NCBI RefSeq assembly: GCF_003355005.1
Contig: NZ_CP029985.1
Location: forward strand, 2,936,501-3,000,500
Direction: 5' to 3'
DNA length: 64,000 nt
Source of the DNA: Sphingomonas sp. FARSPH
GTDB lineage: Bacteria > Pseudomonadota > Alphaproteobacteria > Sphingomonadales > Sphingomonadaceae
Position numbers and translations under genes: made by a program. The notes under the pieces are model-generated. The model did not search any database. It was not told the origin of the DNA and saw only the letters and a program-made list of their open reading frames with translations. Positions 17,535 through 26,645 of the stretch are shown here, piece after piece; positions within the stretch are counted from its first letter, which is position 1, and every line of letters starts with the position of its first letter.

Positions 17535-18959
17535 ATGGCGATCGAGATCAAGATGCCCGCGCTGTCGCCGACCATGGAGGAAGGCACGCTGGCCAAGTGG
17601 CTCGTCAAGGAAGGCGACGTCGTCAAGTCCGGCGACATCATGGCCGAGATCGAGACCGACAAGGCGACGATGGAGTTCGAGGCGGTCGACGAGGGCACGA
17701 TCGGCAAGCTCGTCGTCGCCGAGGGCACCGACAATGTGAAGGTCGGCACCGTGATCGCGACGTTGCTCGCCGAGGGTGAAAGCGGCGACGATGCCGCCGC
17801 CGCGCCGGACGCGACCAAGGACGACAGCCCGAAGGCGGACGCCAAGGCCGACGAAAAGAAGGCCGACACGGTCGAGGATTCGGCGCATCCGGCGCAGGAG
17901 AAGGTCGACACCGGCGCGCGCCAGCTGTTCGAGGCTGCCGCCAACGAGGGCCGCGCCGATCCGACGATCCCCGAGGGCACGGAGATGGTGAAGACCACCG
18001 TCCGCGAGGCGCTGCGCGACGCGATGGCGGAGGAAATGCGCGCCGACGACCGCGTCTTCGTGATGGGCGAGGAAGTCGCGCAGTATCAGGGCGCGTACAA
18101 GGTCACGCAGGGCCTGCTCGACGAATTCGGCGAGAAGCGCGTCATCGACACGCCGATCACCGAATACGGCTTTGCCGGCGTCGGCACGGGCGCCGCGATG
18201 GGCGGGCTGAAGCCGATCGTCGAATTCATGACGTTCAACTTCGCGATGCAGGCGATCGACCACATCATCAACTCGGCCGCTAAGACCAACTACATGTCCG
18301 GCGGCCAGATGCGCTGCCCGATCGTGTTCCGCGGCCCCAACGGCGCGGCGAGCCGCGTCGGCGCGCAGCACAGCCAGAATTACGGCCCGTGGTACGCCTC
18401 CGTCCCCGGCCTGATCGTGATCGCGCCGTATGATGCGGCCGATGCGAAGGGCCTGCTCAAGGCGGCGATCCGCAGCGAAGACCCCGTCGTCTTCCTCGAG
18501 AACGAGCTGATGTACGGCCGCTCGTTCGACGTGCCCAAGATGGACGACTACGTCCTGCCGATCGGCAAGGCGCGGATCATGAAGCCGGGCAAGGACGTGA
18601 CCTTGGTCAGCTATTCGATCGGCGTCGGCATTGCGCTCGAGGCCGCCGAAACGCTGGCGGGCGAGGGGATCGATGCGGAGGTCATCGACCTGCGCACGCT
18701 GCGCCCGCTCGACAAGCAGACGGTGCTGAAGAGCCTCGCCAAGACCAACCGCATCGTGGTGGTCGAGGAAGGCTGGCCGACCTGCTCGATCGCGTCGGAA
18801 GTCGCGGCGTTCGTGATGGAGGAAGGGTTCGACGACCTCGACGCGCCGGTGCTGCGTGTAACGGACGAGGACGTGCCGCTGCCCTACGCCGCAAACCTCG
18901 AGAAGAAGGCACTGATCAGCGCCGACAAGGTGGTCGCGACCGTCAAGAAGGTCGTCTAA
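17535..18959 (+). CDS. pdhB: Pyruvate dehydrogenase E1 component, beta subunit with lipoyl domain
   Basis: This is a 474-residue E1 beta. Residues 1-80 form a biotinyl/lipoyl domain starting MAIEIKMPALSPTMEEGTLA, with the lipoyl lysine in EIETDKATMEFEAVDEG. An Ala/Lys/Asp-rich linker (~85-150) follows, then the transketolase-like catalytic part (TTVREALRDAMAEEM, GEEVAQYQGAYKVTQGL, ELMYGRSFDVP). A lipoyl domain on E1 beta is known from alphaproteobacteria such as Zymomonas and rhizobia, so it is expected here. It is followed by a strong terminator. Confidence 0.97.
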   Translation: MAIEIKMPALSPTMEEGTLAKWLVKEGDVVKSGDIMAEIETDKATMEFEAVDEGTIGKLVVAEGTDNVKVGTVIATLLAEGESGDDAAAAPDATKDDSPKADAKADEKKADTVEDSAHPAQEKVDTGARQLFEAAANEGRADPTIPEGTEMVKTTVREALRDAMAEEMRADDRVFVMGEEVAQYQGAYKVTQGLLDEFGEKRVIDTPITEYGFAGVGTGAAMGGLKPIVEFMTFNFAMQAIDHIINSAAKTNYMSGGQMRCPIVFRGPNGAASRVGAQHSQNYGPWYASVPGLIVIAPYDAADAKGLLKAAIRSEDPVVFLENELMYGRSFDVPKMDDYVLPIGKARIMKPGKDVTLVSYSIGVGIALEAAETLAGEGIDAEVIDLRTLRPLDKQTVLKSLAKTNRIVVVEEGWPTCSIASEVAAFVMEEGFDDLDAPVLRVTDEDVPLPYAANLEKKALISADKVVATVKKVV

Positions 18960-18970
18960 AAGAAGTAAGG

Positions 18971-18995
18971 TGAGGGGGGCTTCGGCCCCCCCTCA
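18971..18995 (+). terminator. Hairpin terminator after pdhB
   Basis: TGAGGGGGGC-TTCG-GCCCCCCCTCA forms a stable stem with a tetraloop. A second hairpin, GTTCCCGCG-AC-CGCGGGAAC, lies at 19002-19021 just before the convergent Lrp gene and may end transcription from the other side. Confidence 0.75.
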
Positions 18996-19028
18996 CGCGG
19001 TGTTCCCGCGACCGCGGGAACGCCTATG

Positions 19029-19496
19029 TCAGTCGGCGGACACCGGAATACCGGACACCGACTTGGCGGTACGGATCGTCAGTGACGTCTTGACGCTCGC
19101 CACGTTGGGCGCGGGCGTCAGGTGCGTGGTCAGGATTTCCTGGAAGCTCTTGAGGTCCGCGGCGACGATTTTCAGGATGAAATCGATCTCGCCGTTGAGC
19201 ATATGGCATTCGCGCACCTCCGGAATGCCGGCGACATGCGCCTCGAAGGCGGCGAGGTCGTGCTCAGCCTGGCTGCGCAGCGACACCATCGCAAAGACGG
19301 TGATCGGAAAACCCAGGCTGGCTGGGTCGAGGTCGGCGTGATAGCCGCGAATGACGCCCGCCTCCTCCAGCGCGCGGACGCGGCGCAGGCAGGGCGGCGC
19401 GGTCAGGCCGACGCGTTCGGCGAGTTCGACGTTGGTCATCCGTCCATCCGCCTGGAGATGGGCGAGGATCTGCCGATCGATCCGATCGAAGGACAT
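19029..19496 (-). CDS. Lrp/AsnC family transcriptional regulator
   Basis: This 155-residue regulator begins MSFDRIDRQILAHLQADGRM and has a DNA-binding HTH near residues 5-60 (NVELAERVGLTAPPCLRRVR). An RAM/AsnC effector domain near 68-145 follows (ITVFAMVSLRSQAEHDLAAF). The length is normal. The open frame extends upstream, but the ATG at 19496 gives the family N terminus. It is convergent with pdhB and divergent from the histidine-kinase-like gene. Its amino-acid effector is not known. Confidence 0.92.
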   Translation of the reverse strand: MSFDRIDRQILAHLQADGRMTNVELAERVGLTAPPCLRRVRALEEAGVIRGYHADLDPASLGFPITVFAMVSLRSQAEHDLAAFEAHVAGIPEVRECHMLNGEIDFILKIVAADLKSFQEILTTHLTPAPNVASVKTSLTIRTAKSVSGIPVSAD

Positions 19497-19680
19497 TGCG
19501 TGCAACTCTCCTAATACGCGCCGACGATCGGCAGGCGCTGCCTTTAAACATAAGAAAATTACGGCGCAACGCAATTGTCCCACATTGCGACGGGTCACAT
19601 TTGCCGGTTTCCACATGGAATCTCCGGCGGTAGGACAGGTATGCGGCTCCCCTGTTACGGAGCGCAGGAGTTGCACCCCG

Positions 19681-21375
19681 TTGCGTTTCGATGACAGCCT
19701 CAGCACCGTGCTTTCCGCCGACATGGACAGCGGGGTCGGCGCGCGATCGGCTTGGCGGCAGTTGATCGACCTGATCGGCCGCGGCCGCGCGCAGCCGGAC
19801 GCCGCTGCGATGGCGCGGCTGCGTGCCTTGCGCGCCAACGTGCCGGTCGAGGTTCGCGCCGCCAGCGGTCGCGCGCTGGCCTTTGCCACGCCTCCGGCAG
19901 CGCTGGTCCGCTTTCTGGCCGAGGACGTCCTTGCCGTGTCCGCGCCCGTGCTGCGCATCGCGACGCTCGACGCGGAAGACTGGCTGGCGATGCTGCCCGC
20001 GCTGACGCCCGAGGCGCGTGCCGTGCTGCGACATCGCCGCGACCTGCCCGCCGCCGTCGTGCGCGGGCTCGAGGCGTTCAATCCGGTCGACTTCGTGCTG
20101 CCCGACGAGACCGGCGCCTCCACCCCGTCGCCCGCGGCCGCCCCCGTGCCATCCTCTTCCGTCATACAGATCGCCAGCTTCCGCGCCAGCGAGCCGGTGG
20201 AAGCGATTGCGGAGGCCGTTCCCCCGATCGACCTGACGCCGGCGCCCGATGGCGGCTATCATATCGCCGACGTGGTCGCGCGGATCGACGCCTTCCAACG
20301 GCAGCGGGACGAGATCGCGCCGGAGGCGTCGACGGTCACCGTGCCAACCGCGTTCCGCTTCGAAACCGATGCGGCCGGCATGATCCGCACGGTCGACGGT
20401 GTGGCGCGCGGGCCACTGATCGGGGTCCTGCTGGGACGCGCTGCGACGCAGGGACTGGTCGGCGTCGACGCGGTGATCGCGGGGGCGTTCCGTCAGCGGC
20501 AGCGCTTCAACGCGGCGCGGATCGACATCGGGGGCGGTTCGGATGCGGCAGGAACCTGGCGGGTCGCCGGAACGCCGTCGTTCGATCCGGCGAGCGGCCG
20601 TTTCGTCGGCTATGCCGGGATCGCCCGCCGGCCGCGCGCCGACGAGGATGTTGCCCCGTCGCGGCGTATGGCATCCGACTCGTTGCGCCAGCTTGTCCAC
20701 GAGCTTCGCACGCCGACCAATGCGATCGCGGGGTTCGCCGAACTGATCGAGGCGCAACTGCTCGGACCGGTGAGCGACGTGTATCGCGGCCATGCCGGAA
20801 CGATCCATGCGCAGGCGATGCGGCTCGTCGCTGCGATCGACGACCTCGATACCGCGGCGCGGATCGAGGCGCACGCGCTCGACCTGAAGGCGGAGGCGGT
20901 CGATCTCGCCGCGTTGCTCGATCGCGTTGTCGAGGACCTTATGCCGCTCGCGGCAACCCGGCGCACCGGGTTCGACATCCATCCGATGGCGGCGGATCAC
21001 ATCGCGGTCGTCGATTCGCGCGGGGTCGAGCGACTCGTGTCGCGGCTGCTCGCGGCGCTCGCCGCATCGGCCAGCCCCGGCGAGCGGATCGACATCGCTG
21101 AAGCCCCAGCAGCGGATGGCGAGGTGGCGCTCTGCTTCGCGCGGCCGATCGCGCTCGGGACGGGCGATGCGGACGACACGCTGTCGATGCTCGATATCGA
21201 GGGCGACGACGGTGGCGAGGATGGCGCGCTACTCGGGGTCGGTTTCGGATTGCGGCTGGCTCGTAACCTTGCGCGCGAGCTGGGTGGCACGCTGGTATTC
21301 GGCGACCATCTCTTGACATTGCGGCTGCCCGCGGTCGTCACTGGACATATGGAGCGGGCGACCATCGGATCGTGA
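19681..21375 (+). CDS. Histidine-kinase-like sensor protein with degenerate ATPase domain
   Basis: This protein of about 564 residues starts, by my choice, at the TTG at 19681 (LRFDDSLSTVLSADMDSG), with AGGAG upstream. The middle has a PAS-like region (FRFETDAAGMIRTVDGVARG). The dimerisation/phosphoacceptor H-box is clear: LRQLVHELRTPTNAIAGFAE near residues 338-357. The ATPase part is unusual. The N-box position reads SRLLAALAASA with Ala where the Mg-binding Asn is expected, and no DxGxG is seen; only a GVGFGLRLARNLARELGG G2-like box remains. No membrane segment is evident. It is translationally coupled to the next gene. Confidence 0.75.
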   Translation: MRFDDSLSTVLSADMDSGVGARSAWRQLIDLIGRGRAQPDAAAMARLRALRANVPVEVRAASGRALAFATPPAALVRFLAEDVLAVSAPVLRIATLDAEDWLAMLPALTPEARAVLRHRRDLPAAVVRGLEAFNPVDFVLPDETGASTPSPAAAPVPSSSVIQIASFRASEPVEAIAEAVPPIDLTPAPDGGYHIADVVARIDAFQRQRDEIAPEASTVTVPTAFRFETDAAGMIRTVDGVARGPLIGVLLGRAATQGLVGVDAVIAGAFRQRQRFNAARIDIGGGSDAAGTWRVAGTPSFDPASGRFVGYAGIARRPRADEDVAPSRRMASDSLRQLVHELRTPTNAIAGFAELIEAQLLGPVSDVYRGHAGTIHAQAMRLVAAIDDLDTAARIEAHALDLKAEAVDLAALLDRVVEDLMPLAATRRTGFDIHPMAADHIAVVDSRGVERLVSRLLAALAASASPGERIDIAEAPAADGEVALCFARPIALGTGDADDTLSMLDIEGDDGGEDGALLGVGFGLRLARNLARELGGTLVFGDHLLTLRLPAVVTGHMERATIGS

Positions 21376-22373
21376 GCGGTACGCAGCGCCCGCCTTATCG
21401 GGTCCCGCCTCCGCCGCCGGATACACACGTGCGATGGCCCGCAGATTTCGGGCGGCGCTTCGTGGTGTTCGTCGATGTCGAAGAAGAGTTCGACTGGTCT
21501 CAGCCGCTCGACAAGGCACAGCGCGCGGTCACCGCGACCGCTGCGCTGCCGGACGCTTACCGGCGCTTTGCCGACGCGGGCGTCGGCCTCGCGCTGATGG
21601 TCGACCATCCGGTCGCGGCCGATCCGGCTGCGGTGGCGCGCATTCGCGATATTCTGGATGATCCGCGCTGTTCGCTTGGCGCACAACTTCACCCTTGGGT
21701 GACGCCGCCCTACGCCCCGCCCGCGGACGGCGACAGCTTCGCCGGCAATCTCCCCGTCGCGCTGGAGGCCGCCAAGATCGACGCGTTGACCGATCTGTTG
21801 GTGGCGGCCTTCGGGCGACAGCCGTTGGCCTTTCGCGCCGGCCGCTACGGTATCGGTCCGGCGACGCTGGGGCTGCTCGCCGCGCGCGGCTATCGGATCG
21901 ACACGTCGATGCGGTCGCGATATGATTATTCGGGGCAGGGCGGTCCGGACTTTCGCACGATCGGCAACCACGCCTTCCACCGCGACGGCATGATCGAGAT
22001 GCCGCTAACCACGGTGTTCACAGGCCGCCTGCGGCGCTCGGGAGCGTGGCTCCATCCCGTCATCGCCGGGTCGCGTCCGTTCGCCGGTGCGCTCGCGCGG
22101 GCGCGGCTGCTGGAACGCATCGCGCTGACGCCCGAGGACATGCCGATCCGCGCTGCGCTGGATGCGGTATCGATAGCTGTCGACGAGGAGGACCTGCGCT
22201 TACTCTCGTTATCCTTCCACTCGCCCTCGCTCGCGCCTGGTCATACGCCCTATGTCCGGGACGCCGCCGACCTTCGCCGGTTCTGGCGCTGGTGGGATGC
22301 GATGCTGGCGCATCTGGCCCGACTGAACGTACGCCCGATCACGCTCGACACGCTTTCACATGCCGCCGCTTGA
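21372..22373 (+). CDS. Polysaccharide deacetylase family protein (WalW-like)
   Basis: This 333-residue protein starts at a GTG overlapping the stop of the sensor gene. Its core resembles the NodB-type deacetylase fold: FVVFVDVEEEFDWSQPL supplies the first Asp/Glu, LGAQLHPWVTPP the His metal ligand, and FRAGRYGIGPATLGLLAARG the later conserved Arg/Gly segment. SLSFHSPSLAPGHTPYV comes near the end. No signal peptide is visible. Such proteins remove N-acetyl groups from surface polysaccharides. The coupling to a kinase-like gene suggests control of envelope sugars, which is an inference. Confidence 0.82.
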   Translation: MSGTQRPPYRVPPPPPDTHVRWPADFGRRFVVFVDVEEEFDWSQPLDKAQRAVTATAALPDAYRRFADAGVGLALMVDHPVAADPAAVARIRDILDDPRCSLGAQLHPWVTPPYAPPADGDSFAGNLPVALEAAKIDALTDLLVAAFGRQPLAFRAGRYGIGPATLGLLAARGYRIDTSMRSRYDYSGQGGPDFRTIGNHAFHRDGMIEMPLTTVFTGRLRRSGAWLHPVIAGSRPFAGALARARLLERIALTPEDMPIRAALDAVSIAVDEEDLRLLSLSFHSPSLAPGHTPYVRDAADLRRFWRWWDAMLAHLARLNVRPITLDTLSHAAA

Positions 22374-22554
22374 CGTAATCGGCATCGAGCGGACGAACAG
22401 TATTTTCCAATGTCGCCGATAAAATTGCGCGAGCGTCGGCCTTTATCTTCAAAATGCACCATTTTGCCTGACGATTTTGCACTGCAGCGCGAACTGGACT
22501 TGAATTCCGGTCAGAATCTGCGATGAAGCAGGCTCACCATCGAAGGGGAGTACC

Positions 22555-22788
22555 ATGGTTTCCAAGACTCTGATGGCGCTGGCTGCTGCGACGCTCACGG
22601 TTGCTCCGGCCGCCGCCGCCCCGGCCAACCCGGCCGCCAGCCTGTCGGTCGCCAAGTCGGTTCGCACCGGCTCGGTCTCGGGCAAGAAGAACGAGCTCGC
22701 CGGTGGCGGCATCATCGTCGCGGTGATCGCGGCGGCTGCCGTCGTTGCGGGCATCATCATCGTTGCCGACAGCAGCGACAGCAACTAA
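22555..22788 (+). CDS. Small exported/membrane protein, unknown function
   Basis: This 77-residue protein has an N-terminal signal-like segment (MVSKTLMALAAATLTVAPAA) and a second hydrophobic segment near residues 50-70 (GGGIIVAVIAAAAVVAGIII), ending in ADSSDSN. GAAGGGG precedes the ATG. It is a single-gene unit followed by a strong hairpin. I recognise the pattern as a small alanine-rich protein of sphingomonads but cannot assign a role. Confidence 0.75.
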   Translation: MVSKTLMALAAATLTVAPAAAAPANPAASLSVAKSVRTGSVSGKKNELAGGGIIVAVIAAAAVVAGIIIVADSSDSN

Positions 22789-22850
22789 GATCGTTTCCGG
22801 TCGCGCGGCGGGGTTCCCAAGGCGCGCGCTGCCGACCATGACGGTTACGC

Positions 22851-22872
22851 AAGGGGGGCAGATGCCCCCCTT
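22851..22872 (+). terminator. Hairpin terminator
   Basis: AAGGGGGG and CCCCCCTT enclose CAGATG, followed by GTTGTATC. It lies 60 bases after the small membrane protein gene and before the convergent LLM gene. Confidence 0.7.
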
Positions 22873-22901
22873 GTTGTATCTGATGTTCCTGCCGCGGTGC
22901 G

Positions 22902-23918
22902 TCACCGCCAACCGAGCGCTGGCGCCACCTGCGTCAGGATGCTTTCGATGACGTGCGCATTGTACGCGACGCCAAGCTGGTTGGGCACGGTGAGCAACAG
23001 CGTATCCGCCTCTGTGATCGCCTCATCATTCCGCAGTTGTTCGACCAGCTTGTCGGGCTCGGCGGTATAAGACCGGCCGAAGATGGCGCGCATGTCGTCG
23101 ATTACGCCGATCTGGTCACCGCCCCCATCTCGTCCGAAATAGGCGCGGTCGCGGTCGTCGACCAGCGGAAAGATCGATCGCGACACCGATACGCGCGGTG
23201 CATGGGCGTGCCTGGCCGTGTCCCACGCGGCGCGATAGGCGCGGATTTGCCGCGCCTGTTGAACGTGGAACGGCTCACCCGTCTCGTCCGCCTTCAACGT
23301 CGAACTCTGCAGGTTCATGCCGCGTTGGGCCGCCCAGACCGCCGTCGCATCCGACGCGGACCCCCACCAGATCCGGCGACGCAGACCATCGGCGTACGGC
23401 TCCAGGCGGAGCAGTCCCGGCGGGTTGGGAAACATCGGACGCGGGTTCGGTTTGGCAAAGCGGCGACCTTCGAGAAGCTGAAGAAACACATCGGCGTGAC
23501 GGCGGCCCATGTCGGCATCGCTTTCGCCCGCGGCGGGCGCATAGCCGAAGTACCGCCAGCCCTCGATCACTTGCTCCGGCGATCCGCGACTGATGCCCAG
23601 TTGCAACCGGCCGCCGCTGATCAGATCCGCCGATCCGGCGTCCTCGACCATGTAGAAAGGGTTTTCGTAGCGCATGTCGATGACCCCGGTGCCGATCTCG
23701 ATCCGCTTCGTGCGCGCACCGACCGCGGCGAGCAGCGGGAAGGGCGAGGCGAGCTGCTGCGCGAAATGATGGACCCGGAAATAGGCGCCGTCCGCACCCA
23801 GCTCCTCCGCAGCGATCGCGAGTTCGATCGACTGGAGCAGGACGTCCGCGGCGGACCGCGTCGCCGAATGCGGCGTGTCCGACCAATGGCCAAACGACAG
23901 GAACCCGATCTTTTTCAT
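22902..23918 (-). CDS. LLM class flavin-dependent oxidoreductase
   Basis: This luciferase-like monooxygenase-fold protein has about 338 residues from the Met of MKKIGFLSFGHWSD, chosen because GAGGAT lies upstream; a Met four codons earlier is possible. The TIM-barrel features include ELGADGAYFRVHHFAQQLA, TKRIEIGTGVIDMRYENPFY and GRLQLGISRGSPEQVIEGW. The flavin is probably FMN. There is no flavin reductase or operon partner nearby, so the substrate remains open. Confidence 0.88.
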   Translation of the reverse strand: MKKIGFLSFGHWSDTPHSATRSAADVLLQSIELAIAAEELGADGAYFRVHHFAQQLASPFPLLAAVGARTKRIEIGTGVIDMRYENPFYMVEDAGSADLISGGRLQLGISRGSPEQVIEGWRYFGYAPAAGESDADMGRRHADVFLQLLEGRRFAKPNPRPMFPNPPGLLRLEPYADGLRRRIWWGSASDATAVWAAQRGMNLQSSTLKADETGEPFHVQQARQIRAYRAAWDTARHAHAPRVSVSRSIFPLVDDRDRAYFGRDGGGDQIGVIDDMRAIFGRSYTAEPDKLVEQLRNDEAITEADTLLLTVPNQLGVAYNAHVIESILTQVAPALGWR

Positions 23919-24077
23919 GCCGATCCTCATTTTGCAGCCGGGCTTGCCACGTGCCCGGCGCGGTATCCGTGCCTACATCGGGTCTTGGATGAACCGGGGC
24001 AAGCGGGCGCGGCCCCGCAGGGGACTTGAAGAGGAATGCGAACTCCGGCATCGCAGCGCTCCGCCGGGTAACGGCCT

Positions 24078-24167
24078 GGAAGAGTGTCCGAGTGGTTTAA
24101 GGAACCGGTCTTGAAAACCGGCGAGCGGGTGACCGTTCCGTGGGTTCGAATCCCACCTCTTCCGCCA
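24078..24167 (+). tRNA. tRNA-Ser (anticodon UGA)
   Basis: The acceptor strand GGAAGAG pairs with CTCTTCC, followed by G and an encoded CCA. The anticodon stem CCGGT/ACCGG encloses a loop with TGA at 24112-24114. A long variable arm (CGAGCGGGTGACCGTTCCG region) marks a class II serine tRNA. The T arm GTGGGTTCGAATCCCAC is perfect. Confidence 0.97.
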
Positions 24168-24349
24168 GTCTCGCGTTTGGCATTCCGGCAGGTGCACGGC
24201 GGTATTCGGGCGAACGACCGGGCGCGGCCGTGGGCCTTTCACCTTCGTCATGGACGTCCGCGCCGTTACACCGGCTGCCGCGACACGGCGTGCCCGCGCC
24301 ACGACGATCCGGGGTTCACCGCGGCGGGCGGGTGTGGCACGAGCAGAGC

Positions 24350-25393
24350 ATGTGGGGGCTTCGATCACAACGGTGGCTACGGGTCGCATCGCTCGCGGTG
24401 ATGGCGGTGCTCGGCTGCGACGCACCCGCCGCAGCGCAGGATGAAGCGGGATTTCAGGCGTATCTGCCCGAATTGCGCGCGCAGGCGGTGGCAGCCGGCG
24501 TGCGGCCGGCGACGATCGATGCCGTCTTTCCCACGCTGACGCTCAGCATGCGGACGATCGAGCTCGATCGCGCGCAGCCCGGCAATCCGGGCAGCAGTGC
24601 CACACCGCCGTTCGCGCCTTATCGGCGCAGCCACGTCGACGCGGCGCGTATCGCGCGCGGTCGCGCGATGTATCAGGCGCAGCGCGGGCGCCTGGCGAGC
24701 GTGGAACGGCAGACAGGCGTGCCCGAATCGATCATGGTCGCCATCTGGGGGCACGAGACCAATTACGGCGCCTATACCGGCAACTTCGATCTGCTGCGCA
24801 GCCTCGCGACACTCGCCTACGAGGGGCGCCGGCGCGCGCTGTTCGCCGGCGAATTCATCGCCGGGCTGAAGATGCTCGATCGCGGCGTGCCGCGCGCACA
24901 GCTGACGGGCAGCTGGGCCGGGGCGACGGGCAATCCGCAGTTCTTGCCGTCGGTCTACCTGCGCCTGGGTCGCGACGGCGATGGCGACGGCCGCGTCGAT
25001 ATCTGGAACAGCCCGGCCGACACGCTGGCGTCGATCGGCAATTATTTCGCCAACGCCGGCTGGCGCCCGGGCCAGCCATGGGGTTTTGCGGTCAGCGTCC
25101 CGGCGGAGTTCGACAGATCCGACCTCGCCAGCCGACTCGTCTCGCCGCGATGCCCGCGGGTGTTCGAGCGGCACAGCGGTTGGAAGACGATGGCGGAATG
25201 GCGCGCGCGCGGCGTGGTGCCGCAGGGCAGGGCATGGCCGGCCGACTCCGTGCTGGCCACGCTGATCGAGCCCGACGGACCCGGACAGACGGCGTATCTG
25301 CTCACCGGCAATTACCGGGTGATCCTCGACTATAATTGCTCGAACTTCTACGCGCTGTCCGTCGGCCTGCTCGCCGATGCCGTCGAGGGATGA
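24350..25393 (+). CDS. Lytic murein transglycosylase, MltB/SLT_2 type
   Basis: This is a protein of about 347 residues beginning MWGLRSQRWLRVASLAVMAV, with a signal peptide ending near GCDAPAAAQ. A Cys in VLGCDAP could be a lipobox. The catalytic glutamate lies in VAIWGHETNYGAYTGNFDLL, and GSWAGATGNPQFLPSVYLRL is the classic MltB segment. DGDGDGRVDIWNS follows and could bind calcium. These enzymes cleave peptidoglycan to 1,6-anhydro-muropeptides. It stands just upstream of a D,D-carboxypeptidase gene, giving a wall-remodelling pair. Confidence 0.9.
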   Translation: MWGLRSQRWLRVASLAVMAVLGCDAPAAAQDEAGFQAYLPELRAQAVAAGVRPATIDAVFPTLTLSMRTIELDRAQPGNPGSSATPPFAPYRRSHVDAARIARGRAMYQAQRGRLASVERQTGVPESIMVAIWGHETNYGAYTGNFDLLRSLATLAYEGRRRALFAGEFIAGLKMLDRGVPRAQLTGSWAGATGNPQFLPSVYLRLGRDGDGDGRVDIWNSPADTLASIGNYFANAGWRPGQPWGFAVSVPAEFDRSDLASRLVSPRCPRVFERHSGWKTMAEWRARGVVPQGRAWPADSVLATLIEPDGPGQTAYLLTGNYRVILDYNCSNFYALSVGLLADAVEG

Positions 25394-25473
25394 CGCGGCA
25401 CCCCCATCGGCTTATGGTCGTCATCCTCACCCAAATTCGCCACCTCCATGTTTCGAAAGCGTCAGACCCTGCC

Positions 25474-26640
25474 ATGAACAAGCTGCTCGCCGCTCCGCTT
25501 CTCGTCGCCCTGCTCGCCAATCCGACGATCGCCGCCGCGCCGCAGTTCCAGGGGACGGCGCCGATCGCCTATATGGAGGATCTGTCGTCGGGTGCGGTGC
25601 TGTACCAGCACGATGCCGATCGCCGCATGCCGCCCGCCTCGATGGCGAAGATGATGACGGTGTATGTCGCGTTCGACCTCATCAAGAAGGGCGAGCTGAA
25701 GCTCGACCAGACGATGCCGGTCCGTCCGGAAACCTGGCAGAAGTGGCACGGCCCGCAGGCGGGATCGACGATGTTCCTGTCGTCGGGCGAGAACGTCAGC
25801 GTCGAGAACCTGCTGAAGGGCATCGTCACGCTGTCCGGCAACGACGCCTGCGTCGTGCTGGCGGAAGGGATCAGTGGCACCGAACAGACGTTCACCGACC
25901 GGATGAACGATGCGGCCAAGCGTATCGGCCTGACGAACAGCCATTTCGGCACCTCGAACGGCTGGCCCGATGGCGGCGCCACCTACGTTACCGCGCGCGA
26001 TCTGGCGCATCTGGCCGCCGCGACGATCCGCGATTTCCCGGACCTCTACAAGCGTTTCTACTCGCTGCCCAGCTTCACCTGGGGCAAGACGCTGGGCGCG
26101 GGGGCGGATATCACGCAGGCCAATCGCGATCCGCTGCTCGGTCGCGTCGCCGGTGCCGATGGCCTGAAGACGGGCCATACGGATGAAGCCGGTTATGGCT
26201 TCACCGGGTCAGCGGAACAGAACGGGCGGCGGCTGGTCATGGTCGTCGCGGGGCTGCCCACCTATACCGGCCGCGCGGAAGAATCGGTGCGGTTCATGGA
26301 CTGGGGCTTCCGCGCATGGCAGGCGAAGCCGGTCGTTGCCGCGGGCCGCGAGGTTTCGACCGCAGAGGTACAGATGGGCAGCGCGCGCAGCGTCGGGCTC
26401 GTCGCGCCCAAGCAGCTGACGGTCACCCTGCCCGCAGGCGCTGCGCCGCAGCTGAAGGCGAAGGTCGTCTACGAAGGGCCGGTTCGTGCGCCGATCAAGC
26501 AGGGTCAGCATATCGCGGACCTCGTCATCCAGTCGCCCGACATGCCCGAACAGCGCCTGCCCCTAGTGGCGGCGAACGATGTTGGCGAAGCGGGCTTCTT
26601 CGGCCGCGCCTGGGCGGGGCTGACGTCGCTGTTCGGCTGA
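25474..26640 (+). CDS. dacC: D-alanyl-D-alanine carboxypeptidase (PBP5/6 type)
   Basis: This 388-residue penicillin-binding protein starts MNKLLAAPLLVALLANPTIA, a signal peptide ending near IAAAP. The three active-site motifs are in order: SMAK (in PPASMAKMM), SGN (in TLSGNDACVVLAEG) and KTG (in DGLKTGHTDEAGY). A C-terminal beta domain and a final segment (FFGRAWAGLTSLFG) that can form an amphipathic membrane anchor follow. It trims pentapeptides in the periplasm. The symbol is a family-level guess among dacA/dacC/dacD. Confidence 0.93.
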   Translation: MNKLLAAPLLVALLANPTIAAAPQFQGTAPIAYMEDLSSGAVLYQHDADRRMPPASMAKMMTVYVAFDLIKKGELKLDQTMPVRPETWQKWHGPQAGSTMFLSSGENVSVENLLKGIVTLSGNDACVVLAEGISGTEQTFTDRMNDAAKRIGLTNSHFGTSNGWPDGGATYVTARDLAHLAAATIRDFPDLYKRFYSLPSFTWGKTLGAGADITQANRDPLLGRVAGADGLKTGHTDEAGYGFTGSAEQNGRRLVMVVAGLPTYTGRAEESVRFMDWGFRAWQAKPVVAAGREVSTAEVQMGSARSVGLVAPKQLTVTLPAGAAPQLKAKVVYEGPVRAPIKQGQHIADLVIQSPDMPEQRLPLVAANDVGEAGFFGRAWAGLTSLFG

Positions 26641-26645
26641 TCCGC

